From: Crocinitomicaceae bacterium
GTDB taxonomy: Bacteria; Bacteroidota; Bacteroidia; Flavobacteriales_G; Salibacteraceae
Direction: 5' to 3'
NCBI GenBank assembly: GCA_002705995.1
Contig: PAJI01000013.1
Span: 123,449-172,468, forward strand
DNA: 49,020 bases
Below are positions 39,823 to 48,941 of this stretch, one piece after another. The notes under the pieces are model-generated. The model was not told where the DNA came from and did no database searches. It saw nothing but the letters and a program-made list of their open reading frames with translations. How positions within the stretch are numbered: the stretch's first letter is position 1; each line of letters begins with the position of its first letter. Both the position numbers and the translations under genes were made by a program.

Positions 39823-40829
39823 TGCAAGCACAAAACGTCAGAAGAATAGAAAAATACACCACTACTTCGGGTGAATCAGCGACTATTCCATCTAGTAATG
39901 ATCATACAGATGGGACATGGATACCTACTGATATTTATGAAGGAGAGTTGTTTATAAACCTAATTGACGGAATTGTATTTACCCGTGAAGGAAGTAACAT
40001 AATTGCTTTAGGAAGAATAGTTAAAACACAAAATTCAATTACTGTTACAGGTCAAGATATAGGTGGTTATTCTGATGGTGATATTATTCCTATTGGCACT
40101 AATTTAGAAACAATTTTAAAGACAATCCTTACTACTGTTATTCCGGCAGTATATGTACAACCTACAGCATCAATAGTACTGAGTGGAGTATCTACTACAG
40201 TTGAAGTAGGAGAAGAATTTGACGCAGAACTTACTGTTACATTTAATCAAAATGATGCTGGATCATTAGACAATATTGATTATTTGGCAAATGCAGTTGT
40301 CATCGAATCTAGTGCTGTTTTGAATTATACTCATTTGGCCCAAAAAGAAACAATACCTACAACTATAACATATAAGGCAGATGTAGAATATTTAATTGGT
40401 CCTCAGAAAAATGACAACCTTGGTAATCCATCCGGTATTCCAATAGCAGCAGGTACAATATCTACTAACTCTATTAGTATTAAAGTAAGGTACAAAACAT
40501 GGTATCAGAAAAATATTGCTGCACCATTAGATTCAACAGAAGTTAGGTCAATGACAAGTAATGTATGGGATAATGTAAATACCATAAACATAGCTATTGT
40601 ATCCGGTGATAGTAGTGTGTGTTTTGTTATACCGCCTAATAAGACACTTGATTCTGTGATGTTTCAAGGTACGTTAACGGTTGATCAGACAAGTGTTTTC
40701 CAAGCTACAGAAGTTTTGATTGATGTTACTGGAGCTGATGGTAATAATCCAGTAACATATAAGATGTACAGATATGAGCCATCATCTGCATTTGGTAGTA
40801 GTGCAAATTATGAAATCACATTATCATGA
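39822..40829 (+). CDS. tail fibre / baseplate-associated protein, 335 aa
   Basis: Starts on the gpI stop (1-bp overlap). N-terminal 'RIEKYTTTSGESATIPSSNDHTDGTWIPTDIYEGELFINLIDGIVFTREGSNIIALG' is the common N-terminus of proteins that attach fibres to phage baseplates. The rest is a beta-rich domain (about 95-335) that looks like Ig or jelly-roll type without a catalytic motif. Likely a short fibre or host-contact protein. It is followed by a second fibre gene with a 4-bp overlap. Confidence 0.65.
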   Translation: MQAQNVRRIEKYTTTSGESATIPSSNDHTDGTWIPTDIYEGELFINLIDGIVFTREGSNIIALGRIVKTQNSITVTGQDIGGYSDGDIIPIGTNLETILKTILTTVIPAVYVQPTASIVLSGVSTTVEVGEEFDAELTVTFNQNDAGSLDNIDYLANAVVIESSAVLNYTHLAQKETIPTTITYKADVEYLIGPQKNDNLGNPSGIPIAAGTISTNSISIKVRYKTWYQKNIAAPLDSTEVRSMTSNVWDNVNTINIAIVSGDSSVCFVIPPNKTLDSVMFQGTLTVDQTSVFQATEVLIDVTGADGNNPVTYKMYRYEPSSAFGSSANYEITLS

Positions 40830-41644
40830 GTAATAATATAGCTAAAGCAGACTTCCCGGGTCAAATAAGTAGAGTTGAAGCTGTACCTCTACAACCACAT
40901 GAAATAGTTGGAGACCTATCTATTTGTGAGTTTAGTTCTAAAGAAGATATTCCATCATCTATTAGGTATATAGGAATGGAAACTACCGAGATAATTACCG
41001 GTGTAGAAAAAAAATATCGATTAAAAACAGGTATTCTAAATTCAAATTGGGAACCTGATCTTAATAAAGATGATGTTGGTTTAGACCAGGTTGATAATAC
41101 CAGTGATATCGATAAACCTGTATCAACAGCTACACAATTAGCTCTAAATAACAAAGTGAATATATTCCAATCAACTAGTGTTATACATGATGTTACCGGT
41201 GGAATAACTCTTGATTTTGATTCATTTCAATTTTATGAAATCAGTATGGAAACAGATATTACTTCACTTTCTATTACTGGTGGTAATGTAGGAATGATTT
41301 ATCAATTTTTGATTACTCAATCATCTGGGGGTAATCATTTACTTGATTTAGCATCACCATACCCTTCTACTGGAACAAATATTTCCCAAGGTGAATTGTA
41401 CATACATGAGTACTTAGATGGTAATGGGTATATAGAAATGACTAGGGTATATTCTGTCGTTTCTGATTATTCAACTATTGATATTGATACAGATATTGAT
41501 AATGGAGATTTAATTCCTGTTTATTTTTTACCTGATGGAGTTAAACCATTTCTATCAACTATTGAGGGAAGAAAAGACATGTTTTCAATAACAGTAGTAG
41601 GTGTTGGGAAATATGTCATTACTCAAACAAGTTCAAATATGTAA
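40826..41644 (+). CDS. tail fibre protein, 272 aa
   Basis: Contains the tail-fibre shaft motif 'VGLDQVDNTSDIDKPVSTATQLALNNK' (about 89-115), the repeat common in fibre proteins of many phages. The N-terminal part (to about 80) is an attachment domain similar in style to its neighbour. The C-terminal about 150 residues are a beta-rich tip of unknown fold. No chaperone is fused. Confidence 0.75.
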   Translation: MSNNIAKADFPGQISRVEAVPLQPHEIVGDLSICEFSSKEDIPSSIRYIGMETTEIITGVEKKYRLKTGILNSNWEPDLNKDDVGLDQVDNTSDIDKPVSTATQLALNNKVNIFQSTSVIHDVTGGITLDFDSFQFYEISMETDITSLSITGGNVGMIYQFLITQSSGGNHLLDLASPYPSTGTNISQGELYIHEYLDGNGYIEMTRVYSVVSDYSTIDIDTDIDNGDLIPVYFLPDGVKPFLSTIEGRKDMFSITVVGVGKYVITQTSSNM

Positions 41645-44223
41645 TGAAATATCCAAAACTACCATATCCACGCTTTGGTATAGCAGAATGGTTTGGCCGA
41701 AAATGGCACACAGCTGCTATTGATGGCCGCATTGAAAGTCATGTAGGACAACGATCTGGAGAAGTGTTCCCTGGGAGGTGTTATCAGGGCGAAACAGGAG
41801 CTTACATTGATGTGAGTAGCTTTGTTACAGGAACACTAACTGTAAAATGTTGGTGGAAAAAAGAAAGCGGAGTTGTGCATGCGAATAGCTTAGCATATAA
41901 TGCAATTGATGCGATTGTTAAAAATGCTAATCCTATAGCTGCGACTAATCCTCCAATTGAGTTAACTACAGAAGTAGATGATGTGAATAAACACATCGTT
42001 CTAACGGATAGTGACTTATATTACGGATTGCATGTTTACGATTCAGGTGTTTTGGCAGCTATCTATCTAGGTGAAGAAGGTGCTGGCTTTGTTGCTTACG
42101 ACTCTCTAGGTAATTTAAACCAAGGCGCATTGGTGAATATTACATTGGCTGTGTGGCACTCTACAGATGCAGCTATTCCTTATAGTTCTCTTAATTCGTT
42201 AGGTTATAATATTGGTGAAGTTCCTGCATTGTTAGAGAACATGAATTTAGACGCTTTGGGGGGAGCTGCTAATAATATTGGGCAAATTCGCTATGCTTTA
42301 CAGCTAGTGAATAGTTGGTGTTTAGAAAGCGATGGCGTTTGGGAGTTGCAAGTAGATTATGAGCCAATTGCAATCATAGTTAACAATATTGATGAGTTTG
42401 CCAATTGTACCATTACAAACAATGGTAATGGTACCTGGAACGTTCTATTCCCAACGTCTCTACAGGTGTTTAATCTGTTGATTAATGGCGCTTTTCATTA
42501 TCCAGTAGCCGATGGTGATGCGGCTACTACAGTTGAGAGTTCTAATACGATTAGTATTGCCACCATTGTGAATGGCACTTATGCGCCAACTTCAATTTGG
42601 CAACGCCAAGATGAGTATCATTGGAATGCTTACCAATCATTTGCAACGACTAAGGCTCTAGCATCTACGGTTGAAAGCGAACTTCAATTTCCTGAATGTC
42701 CAGCTGTTCGTTCAACAGGAATAGACCCTTCGGTAAGTTATTCAGTTGCTGAAATTCAAAATAAAATCAGCAGTTCGTTATTTGCGATGAACGCCAATGA
42801 CTATTTGGTAAGATTGGTTTTAAGTTCTGGGTTGAAATTGGATGAATTTTGCTTAGACTTCACCGATGGCGATACGATTAGCTTTAATTCGTCTAATACA
42901 TGGAACTCTGTTTCTTTTTCCGGCACCGCCCAAATCACCATCGATTTAGTTGCGCGGGAAATTACATGCACGGTTTCTGGTACAATATTCAATATTAAAG
43001 TTTTCAATGCTTCCGGAGAACTCATTGAATGGTATCCGTGCTGTGAAGGCGTTGGTACTACTATTCATGATGTTATTAGTTATTTTGATGCGGCTGTAAG
43101 TGGTAATTCTTGGAGCACACAGACTCAACTCATCTACTCATCTACATACGGCTATGCTTTCGATAAGAGTTTGAATGTTGACGCTTCCAATGTGTATGTA
43201 GCTATGGTTACTGCAGATTCACTCACTAATAGATTAGCGAGGTTTCGCTATTCTGACAATGGTATATTATACCGACTATATATGGAGTGTGATGGTGCTG
43301 GAGCTGGAGATACAGTCAATGATCCTAATGGAGACGCGCAAGGTTTTGTGACTATTAACTCTAATGATGTGCTGAATATCTATATGGGGAATTCCCAATC
43401 TGATGTTGAAATGGGGGGCTCTACATTTTTCTCCATCGATTCTGGTTTTGGTTCCGGTCGCATATACTTATTGGTAGATGTATTGGCTGGTGATCCTTTT
43501 CATGAAATTGAAATTCAAGACAATAGTCTTTCTGATAGTTTTATAGCTGCTTTTCAATCTTATTATTCGACAAGTGATAGTCCGTATGATTCTATCACTA
43601 CGATAGAAGAACTATTCAACTCGCTGAATGGAGGTGTAGCTACTTCAGGCACAAGCTTCCCGAACGGGGCTGATGACAACTACCCATCAGTAACACTAGG
43701 TATGACAGGTGTAACTTCAACAGAATTGCGTACTATTCTAGATGGTGTGTTTTCAATCGCTAATTGTACGCAATTTCTACAGGCATTATATGATGATTCT
43801 GTTCATCAATCTACTTCAAATGCACGATCTGCGTTAACACGTAGATTTTTTGGCACCTTGAATAAGGTGCTGCTATCAGGAACGTTGTATGAGCTAGAGA
43901 TGAGTGTTGATAATTTGCTGGCGACTCAAGCTGGAGGTGGTGGTGGCTCTGAATTTTTCTCAAATTATGAACGCACGCTTCAGCACTTTGACACGATTAT
44001 ATTCAGAACTGCAGGTAATTCAGAAAACAATGTAGATCAATGGGTTCACATTCATCAACTTACTGTTGATAGCACGGCCAAAATACCTGCAAAATATATG
44101 TCAACTCTGGAACTGGCCACTGAAGATGTGAAAGGAAATAGTATTCAAAATACCAATGCGTTGAATTCAACTGGCCATCACTGCCGAAGCTTGTTGAATT
44201 ACACCAAACAGAAAAGCTTATGA
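41644..44223 (+). CDS. large tail fibre / receptor-binding protein, 859 aa
   Basis: The largest fibre-region protein; begins 1 bp into the previous stop. The N-terminus ('PRFGIAEWFGRKWHTAAIDGRIESHVGQRSGEVFPGRCYQG') is unlike the other fibres, with several 'Y-x-x-x-N-S-L-G-Y' and 'TITTNNGNGTWNV'-like beta repeats. The C-terminal about 100 residues end in a helical region. Coding sequence here uses noticeably more G/C third bases than its neighbours (many GCG, CGC, ACG), suggesting recent exchange of the host-range module. Probable receptor-binding protein. Confidence 0.6.
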   Translation: MKYPKLPYPRFGIAEWFGRKWHTAAIDGRIESHVGQRSGEVFPGRCYQGETGAYIDVSSFVTGTLTVKCWWKKESGVVHANSLAYNAIDAIVKNANPIAATNPPIELTTEVDDVNKHIVLTDSDLYYGLHVYDSGVLAAIYLGEEGAGFVAYDSLGNLNQGALVNITLAVWHSTDAAIPYSSLNSLGYNIGEVPALLENMNLDALGGAANNIGQIRYALQLVNSWCLESDGVWELQVDYEPIAIIVNNIDEFANCTITNNGNGTWNVLFPTSLQVFNLLINGAFHYPVADGDAATTVESSNTISIATIVNGTYAPTSIWQRQDEYHWNAYQSFATTKALASTVESELQFPECPAVRSTGIDPSVSYSVAEIQNKISSSLFAMNANDYLVRLVLSSGLKLDEFCLDFTDGDTISFNSSNTWNSVSFSGTAQITIDLVAREITCTVSGTIFNIKVFNASGELIEWYPCCEGVGTTIHDVISYFDAAVSGNSWSTQTQLIYSSTYGYAFDKSLNVDASNVYVAMVTADSLTNRLARFRYSDNGILYRLYMECDGAGAGDTVNDPNGDAQGFVTINSNDVLNIYMGNSQSDVEMGGSTFFSIDSGFGSGRIYLLVDVLAGDPFHEIEIQDNSLSDSFIAAFQSYYSTSDSPYDSITTIEELFNSLNGGVATSGTSFPNGADDNYPSVTLGMTGVTSTELRTILDGVFSIANCTQFLQALYDDSVHQSTSNARSALTRRFFGTLNKVLLSGTLYELEMSVDNLLATQAGGGGGSEFFSNYERTLQHFDTIIFRTAGNSENNVDQWVHIHQLTVDSTAKIPAKYMSTLELATEDVKGNSIQNTNALNSTGHHCRSLLNYTKQKSL

Positions 44224-44780
44224 TTATAATCTATTCCACCAGACGCGCAATTTTAGATGAGATTGACGGCTTACCCAATCCATTTAAGCAAATGATAATT
44301 GACTTAAAGCAGTTCGCGAATGAATGTGAAGAAATCAGTATTGCAGATCCAGATTACCAAGGCTTCCGAATTCCAGAAAAAGTGTTCAGAAAATATGTCA
44401 ACATGAAAGGTTATGACTATTGGGAGCAGCTATTTCTGATCGCTGATGCTTGTATTGCTTCAACCTTTCCAAGTAGTTCACTTAGTGGAGTTTTTCTAGC
44501 GATTCATGCAGATGCATCTGTATTGGGAGCAAATGTTCCTGAAACATTACCGCAAGCCACGTATACTGATGAGGAGTTAAATATTCAGCATAGAACTTTC
44601 TCAGACTGGTATCCAGATGGAGTGAAAACATTACCAGAAAACAAAGTTCTATTATTGACAAATGTGGCAGGAGAAAGGTTGTCAGACAACCAAATGATAG
44701 CCTTGAAAGCATTTGCAGATAATAATCCTCAATATGCTATTGAATGGTGTAATAAGGAGATGTATGAAGCATTGACATAA
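44220..44780 (+). CDS. hypothetical protein near fibre genes, 186 aa
   Basis: Overlaps the fibre gene by 4 bp. It is a helical/mixed protein (IYSTRRAILDEIDGLPNPFKQMIIDLKQFANECEEISIADPDYQGFRIPEKVFRKYVNMKGYDYWEQLFLIADACIASTF...) with no motif I recognise. By position it could be a tail-fibre assembly chaperone, which are often small and unrelated in sequence. It ends the baseplate-fibre block before the holin hairpin. Confidence 0.5.
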   Translation: MIIIYSTRRAILDEIDGLPNPFKQMIIDLKQFANECEEISIADPDYQGFRIPEKVFRKYVNMKGYDYWEQLFLIADACIASTFPSSSLSGVFLAIHADASVLGANVPETLPQATYTDEELNIQHRTFSDWYPDGVKTLPENKVLLLTNVAGERLSDNQMIALKAFADNNPQYAIEWCNKEMYEALT

Positions 44781-44788
44781 TTATTAAA

Positions 44789-44810
44789 TTTCTGTGTAAC
44801 CATACAGAAA
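44789..44810 (+). promoter_or_regulatory. hairpin abutting the holin start codon
   Basis: TTTCTGTGT (44789-44797) pairs with ATACAGAAA (44802-44810, one G-U) around AACC; the next base is the A of ATG 44811. Such a structure would block initiation until melted or bound, a plausible clock for lysis timing. Confidence 0.6.
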
Positions 44811-45362
44811 ATGAAAAAGCTGATAGATGATTTCAAAGACTACTTCATTGAAAATTTCATTAACCAATTTGGTTTTGAAAGTATTATAGAATTTCTGTAT
44901 TCAACATTTTGGAGTCATCATAAGTTAGCTGGTATTCTTTCTGTAACTCTAACATTAGCACATATATATGTTGATGCATTCCTAAATGATGTTTTTGGTT
45001 TAGAGACAAGAATGTTTTTAGCATTTATCATGCTAATTGTACTTGAATTCTATTCCGGTGTAAGAGTTAGTTTGAAAGTAAATCAAGAACAGTTAAGTAG
45101 TAGAAAGTTTGGTAGAATGATGATAAAACTTCTAACATATCTTTCAGTGCTACACATCACAAAATCATATGATCTATACAATGACACTGAAATTTATGGA
45201 GTATCAATTAATTCAGCATTAAATGTATTGGCATTCAATTTTATTTTCATTCACTTGCTGATATCGTGGATGGAAAACCTTGATAAATTGGGACATAAGT
45301 GGGCTGGTAAAATACTAGCTTATATCAATAGATTATTGAATAAAAAATTATCCTCAAAGTGA
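44811..45362 (+). CDS. holin, 183 aa
   Basis: A multi-span membrane protein with about four hydrophobic segments: around residues 43-60 (LAGILSVTLTLAHIYVDA), 68-86 (FLAFIMLIVLEFYSGVRVS), 104-122 (KLLTYLSVLHITKSYDL, weaker) and 138-156 (NVLAFNFIFIHLLISWMEN), with a basic C-terminus (INRLLNKKLSSK). The 'FYSGVRVSLK' loop resembles the phage_holin_4 (toxin secretion/lysis holin) family. It forms the lesions that release endolysin. No endolysin gene lies next to it in the window. Overlaps the next gene by 4 bp. Confidence 0.7.
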   Translation: MKKLIDDFKDYFIENFINQFGFESIIEFLYSTFWSHHKLAGILSVTLTLAHIYVDAFLNDVFGLETRMFLAFIMLIVLEFYSGVRVSLKVNQEQLSSRKFGRMMIKLLTYLSVLHITKSYDLYNDTEIYGVSINSALNVLAFNFIFIHLLISWMENLDKLGHKWAGKILAYINRLLNKKLSSK

Positions 45363-46687
45363 GCATATATCAACATTTTAATTTTCAAGATGATGACTCT
45401 ACAGAGAGTCTAAACCTTAGAGATTTAGGGATTTTACCCCATGGGTTATACCGTGGTTTTGATGCCGTAATGACTAACTCCATGGTTCTTGAATTAAATC
45501 ATGCTTCTACTGGATTGGACCAGGTATTGTCAGATAATGTAACAACTGAAACTGTAGGTGTTGTTAGATCAAAACAGGGGGCAATAATTCGTTCATCAGA
45601 TACTCATCTAGTACAAATTTCAGCCGCTGATCCTAATTTACCTAGAATTGATTTAGTTGTTGTTGAATTTGAATATGAGCAAATTCAAGGAGGAGGTAAT
45701 ACAGTAATTTACTCTATAGATGGAACTCCAGCTTCTTCACCTGTATCACCTTCATTAACGTTTCCGACTAAACAAGTTATTATAGGTGAACTTTATATTC
45801 CTTCCGGAGTAAATAGTTTAAATGATTCAGGTGTGAATTACACACGTCCAGAATCACCTTTTTTCAATGATGATCCTATTCCAAGTGATATTGCAAGATT
45901 AAATGAAGAACAAAGCTTCACTAAATTACAAAGCTTTGCATATTTAGCCGCTACGTATAATTCATCTCAATATTCAATTGATATTCAATCAGCAAACACA
46001 AATCTTTTACTACTAATAAATAGTACCACAGAGATTAGGTTTATTTCGAACTCATTATCTGGGACTATATTGAATTTCATTGTTGATTTATTTGGATCAG
46101 GTACCCGTAATTTCAAGTTAATTCATGATTACAGTGGTACAATACCGTCAGGGTATTCCAAATTATACATACCCGGAGAAAAAAATATAGAGGTTGCCGA
46201 TGAGCGTGGTTCATTCGAGGTAATTAAAACTTCAACAGATTACTATTATTTAGGCCATTGTAGTTTCACTTCTCCCAAAATTGGTGATTGGATAAATGTT
46301 GGAGACACAAATGCTCCTGCACCTAATATCGGATGGAAATTACCAAGTAGCTCGGTATATTCTGCTGATTTTCTCAGATTTAGAAAAGACCTTAGAACAG
46401 GTAAAGTTGATATTCAAGGAGCTATTGAAGTTGACAATACAGGACCTCTTACTCTAGGTGCTACAATGTTTACTCTACCTTCCGAATATACATCTAGTGT
46501 TAGAACTCACATTCAAGCAACTATTTATCAACTTGTAGGTTCATCAAATGAAATTCCTGTTTCAAATGCTTCATGTCAAATACTTCCATCTGGAGAAGTA
46601 CAAGTGTTTACTGACGATACTAATATTTCTTTAGTTGAAGGAACGATTGTAAGTTTTAATACATCTTTTACGCTATATAATACATAG
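45359..46687 (+). CDS. tail fibre-like protein, 442 aa (GTG start)
   Basis: Begins at GTG 45359 overlapping the holin stop. N-terminal 'MSIYQHFNFQDDDSTESLNLRDLGILPHGLYRGFDAVMTNSMVLELNHASTG' and 'GVVRSKQGAIIRSSDTHLVQISAADPNLPRIDLVVVEFEYEQ' read like a fibre or baseplate-associated host-binding protein. The rest is beta-rich with serine/threonine repeats. Its position after the holin is unusual for a fibre and may mark a separately acquired module. Function not certain. Confidence 0.6.
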   Translation: MSIYQHFNFQDDDSTESLNLRDLGILPHGLYRGFDAVMTNSMVLELNHASTGLDQVLSDNVTTETVGVVRSKQGAIIRSSDTHLVQISAADPNLPRIDLVVVEFEYEQIQGGGNTVIYSIDGTPASSPVSPSLTFPTKQVIIGELYIPSGVNSLNDSGVNYTRPESPFFNDDPIPSDIARLNEEQSFTKLQSFAYLAATYNSSQYSIDIQSANTNLLLLINSTTEIRFISNSLSGTILNFIVDLFGSGTRNFKLIHDYSGTIPSGYSKLYIPGEKNIEVADERGSFEVIKTSTDYYYLGHCSFTSPKIGDWINVGDTNAPAPNIGWKLPSSSVYSADFLRFRKDLRTGKVDIQGAIEVDNTGPLTLGATMFTLPSEYTSSVRTHIQATIYQLVGSSNEIPVSNASCQILPSGEVQVFTDDTNISLVEGTIVSFNTSFTLYNT

Positions 46688-46732
46688 TCTTGTGTATTTT
46701 TGTTCCATCTCTTAACTATAATTCTTGATCAT
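46681..46732 (+). promoter_or_regulatory. leader module 6: promoter and CTTAACTAT/CTTGATCAT
   Basis: TATTTTTG at 46695-46702 is a -7 box; the TTGTGTATTTTTG core (46690-46702) is identical to the one at 8007-8019. AATACATAG-TC-TTGTGTATT (about 46678-46697) is a 7-of-9-pair version of the module 2 palindrome. Then CTCTTAACTATAA (46709-46721), TTCTTGATCAT and ATG 46733. It overlaps the stop of the preceding fibre-like gene, and gives the following SNF2 gene its own early-type promoter at the far end of the late operon. Confidence 0.65.
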
Positions 46733-48859
46733 ATGGAACAATATCCCGAGCTTAAAAAAGCTCTTATGGCTTTTAGGGAATTATTAATTGAAAAAAAAAT
46801 TCCTACTTCATCAATAGCTCAATACAGAGGGCTCTTACACAGTTTAAGAAAACAAGACTTTTGGAAAGAATCAGATGCAAGAACTTTGATTAAGATTCTT
46901 CAACCTCATAATTTGGTATTGAATAAAGTAAAAGGTATTCAAATAAATGATCTCAAAATATCATCTGATTTTAAATCTAATAATACCTTTTTCAATCAGA
47001 GTTCATACAAGACAATATCCTACTATGAAAATGGATTTGTTGTTAACTTTCAATATGATCGTCTAATAGTTAATGAGATTAGAAAAATACCTGGTGCAGC
47101 TTTTCAAGCTGATAGATCATGGTTAATTCCAGTAACATCTGTTAGTGATCTCATACGATTAAAGGATAAATATGATTTTAGGGTTGGTGATTCTGCAAAA
47201 AGGATGATGCATAATATAAATGGTAATCTTGAAGCATCTTACACAGCAGAATACATTGAATTAAATCTTCCTCTAAAAAAGCAATTATATCCTTTTCAAA
47301 CCGGTGGAGTTGATTACACAATAAGAAATATGAAAGTACTCATTGGTGATCAAATGGGACTAGGTAAAACTCCACAAAGTATAGGTGCAGTTATAGGAAT
47401 ACATGAAAAGGTTCAACCAGCCTTTCCATGTTTAGTCGTATCACCAAAGTCTTTACGATACAATTGGAAGTTAGAATGGGATGGATGGACAAATAAAAAA
47501 GCGCATGTATTAGACAAGAAATTATTTAGGCAACTTAATAGATACCTAGAGTTAGATATTCTTGATGTTGGTATAGTTAACTATGATGGACTTAAAACTT
47601 TATTTCTAGATAGTATTGATGAATACCTAACGCCTATGCTAGTATCTCCAAAAAAGAAAGCTCAATTAGCAAGAAAACGAGAACTACTTAAGAAAGAATT
47701 CAAACTGTATCAAAAAAATTCAAAAAATCAATCCTTGTCAAAGGAGGATTTAGAAAAATGGGATAGAGAACTTAAAGAAAAGATTAAAGAATATAAAATG
47801 AAGGTTGTGAAGAGAGTCAACCTAAAACCTGAGATCAAACTTTTTAAGAGTATCATATTCGATGAGATACATGAGTGTCGCAATAAAAACACTTTAAAAT
47901 TTAAACTATCAAAAGCTGCTGCAGAAGGTAAAGATGTTAGGATTGGTTTATCTGGAACTCCAATTGTTACCGGGCCCAAAGACTTAGCTTCAATCCTTGA
48001 AATATTAGGAAGAATAGAAGAGTTTGGAGGACATTATAAGTTCATCAAAACATATACAGATATGAAATCATCATCCTTTAATTCTGGTACAGATCAACCG
48101 ATGAACTTACGAGAATTAAATACTAAGTTGAGATCACTATGTTTTATTAGAAGAGAGAAGTTTCAAGTATTAAAAGACCTTCCTGAAAAATTCCGTCAAA
48201 TTGTAAATGTTGACATTGATAACCAATCAGAGTATGATCATGCATTTAACTTTTTTCAAGATTATTTGAACACATTGAATTTATCAAGTGAACAAATTGA
48301 TAGGGCTATGAGAGCAGAAATGCTTGTACAAATTAATAAGCTCAAACAAATTTCAGCAAAAGGAAAATTATCAGCTGTAAAAAACTTCGTTGAAGATGTA
48401 TTGAACTCCGGTGAAAAACTTGTTGTTTTTACTTGGTTCAAAGACACAGCCTATTTCATCAAGAACAATTTTGAAAATGTTGTAAGTATTACAGGTGATG
48501 ATAGTGATGAAGAAATTCAAGAGAATAAAATAAGGTTTCAAGAAGGTGACGCTAAAATTATTGTGTGTACATATCAGAAAGCATATGCTGGACACACATT
48601 AACAGCAGCATCTAAATTTCTTTCAATAGAATTGCCATGGACTTCAAGTTATGCAGATCAGGCAGAAGACAGATGTCATAGAATTGGACAGAAAAACGAT
48701 GTTGATTGTTATTATTTCTTAGGTAGAAATACAATTGATGAAAAGATTTATTCTTTGATTGATCAGAGGCGTAATTTGGAAAAGGAAGCTACTGGAGGTG
48801 AAACTGAAATTCAAACTTCAGTGTTCAATGAATTGAGTAAAGTACTCCTAAAGAAATAA
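46733..48859 (+). CDS. HARP/SMARCAL1-type SNF2 helicase, 708 aa
   Basis: An SNF2-family dsDNA translocase. A HARP-like domain lies at about residues 96-150 ('YYENGFVVNFQYDRLIVNEIRKIPGAAFQADRSWLIPV'), the signature of annealing helicases such as SMARCAL1. ATPase motifs: Walker A DQMGLGKT (206-213), DEIH (377-380), SGTPI (about 408-412) and C-terminal 'QAEDRCHRIGQ' motif VI. A lysine-rich coiled-coil insertion (about 305-365) separates motif Ia from II. ATG 46733 follows the repeated leader; the upstream ATG 46700 lies inside the -7 box. As the last prophage gene, under an early-type promoter, it could act in replication restart or in defence; the role is open. Confidence 0.9.
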   Translation: MEQYPELKKALMAFRELLIEKKIPTSSIAQYRGLLHSLRKQDFWKESDARTLIKILQPHNLVLNKVKGIQINDLKISSDFKSNNTFFNQSSYKTISYYENGFVVNFQYDRLIVNEIRKIPGAAFQADRSWLIPVTSVSDLIRLKDKYDFRVGDSAKRMMHNINGNLEASYTAEYIELNLPLKKQLYPFQTGGVDYTIRNMKVLIGDQMGLGKTPQSIGAVIGIHEKVQPAFPCLVVSPKSLRYNWKLEWDGWTNKKAHVLDKKLFRQLNRYLELDILDVGIVNYDGLKTLFLDSIDEYLTPMLVSPKKKAQLARKRELLKKEFKLYQKNSKNQSLSKEDLEKWDRELKEKIKEYKMKVVKRVNLKPEIKLFKSIIFDEIHECRNKNTLKFKLSKAAAEGKDVRIGLSGTPIVTGPKDLASILEILGRIEEFGGHYKFIKTYTDMKSSSFNSGTDQPMNLRELNTKLRSLCFIRREKFQVLKDLPEKFRQIVNVDIDNQSEYDHAFNFFQDYLNTLNLSSEQIDRAMRAEMLVQINKLKQISAKGKLSAVKNFVEDVLNSGEKLVVFTWFKDTAYFIKNNFENVVSITGDDSDEEIQENKIRFQEGDAKIIVCTYQKAYAGHTLTAASKFLSIELPWTSSYADQAEDRCHRIGQKNDVDCYYFLGRNTIDEKIYSLIDQRRNLEKEATGGETEIQTSVFNELSKVLLKK

Positions 48860-48875
48860 TCAAATTTTTAGTTTC

Positions 48876-48928
48876 GTACCCCAACCTGTACCCCTATAAA
48901 AATAATATTCAGTGTTTTCAAGGGGTAC
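48876..48928. repeat. GTACCCC direct and inverted repeats at the prophage edge
   Basis: GTACCCC (48876-48882) and GTACCCCT (48888-48895) are direct repeats; AGGGGTAC (48921-48928) is the inverse of the latter, across a 25-nt spacer. They lie between the last prophage gene and the tmRNA 3' end (48942). Such repeats are common as arm-type or accessory binding sites for an integrase, but they could also form a terminator for the SNF2 gene. Confidence 0.5.
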
Positions 48929-48941
48929 AAGGGTGTAAAAG

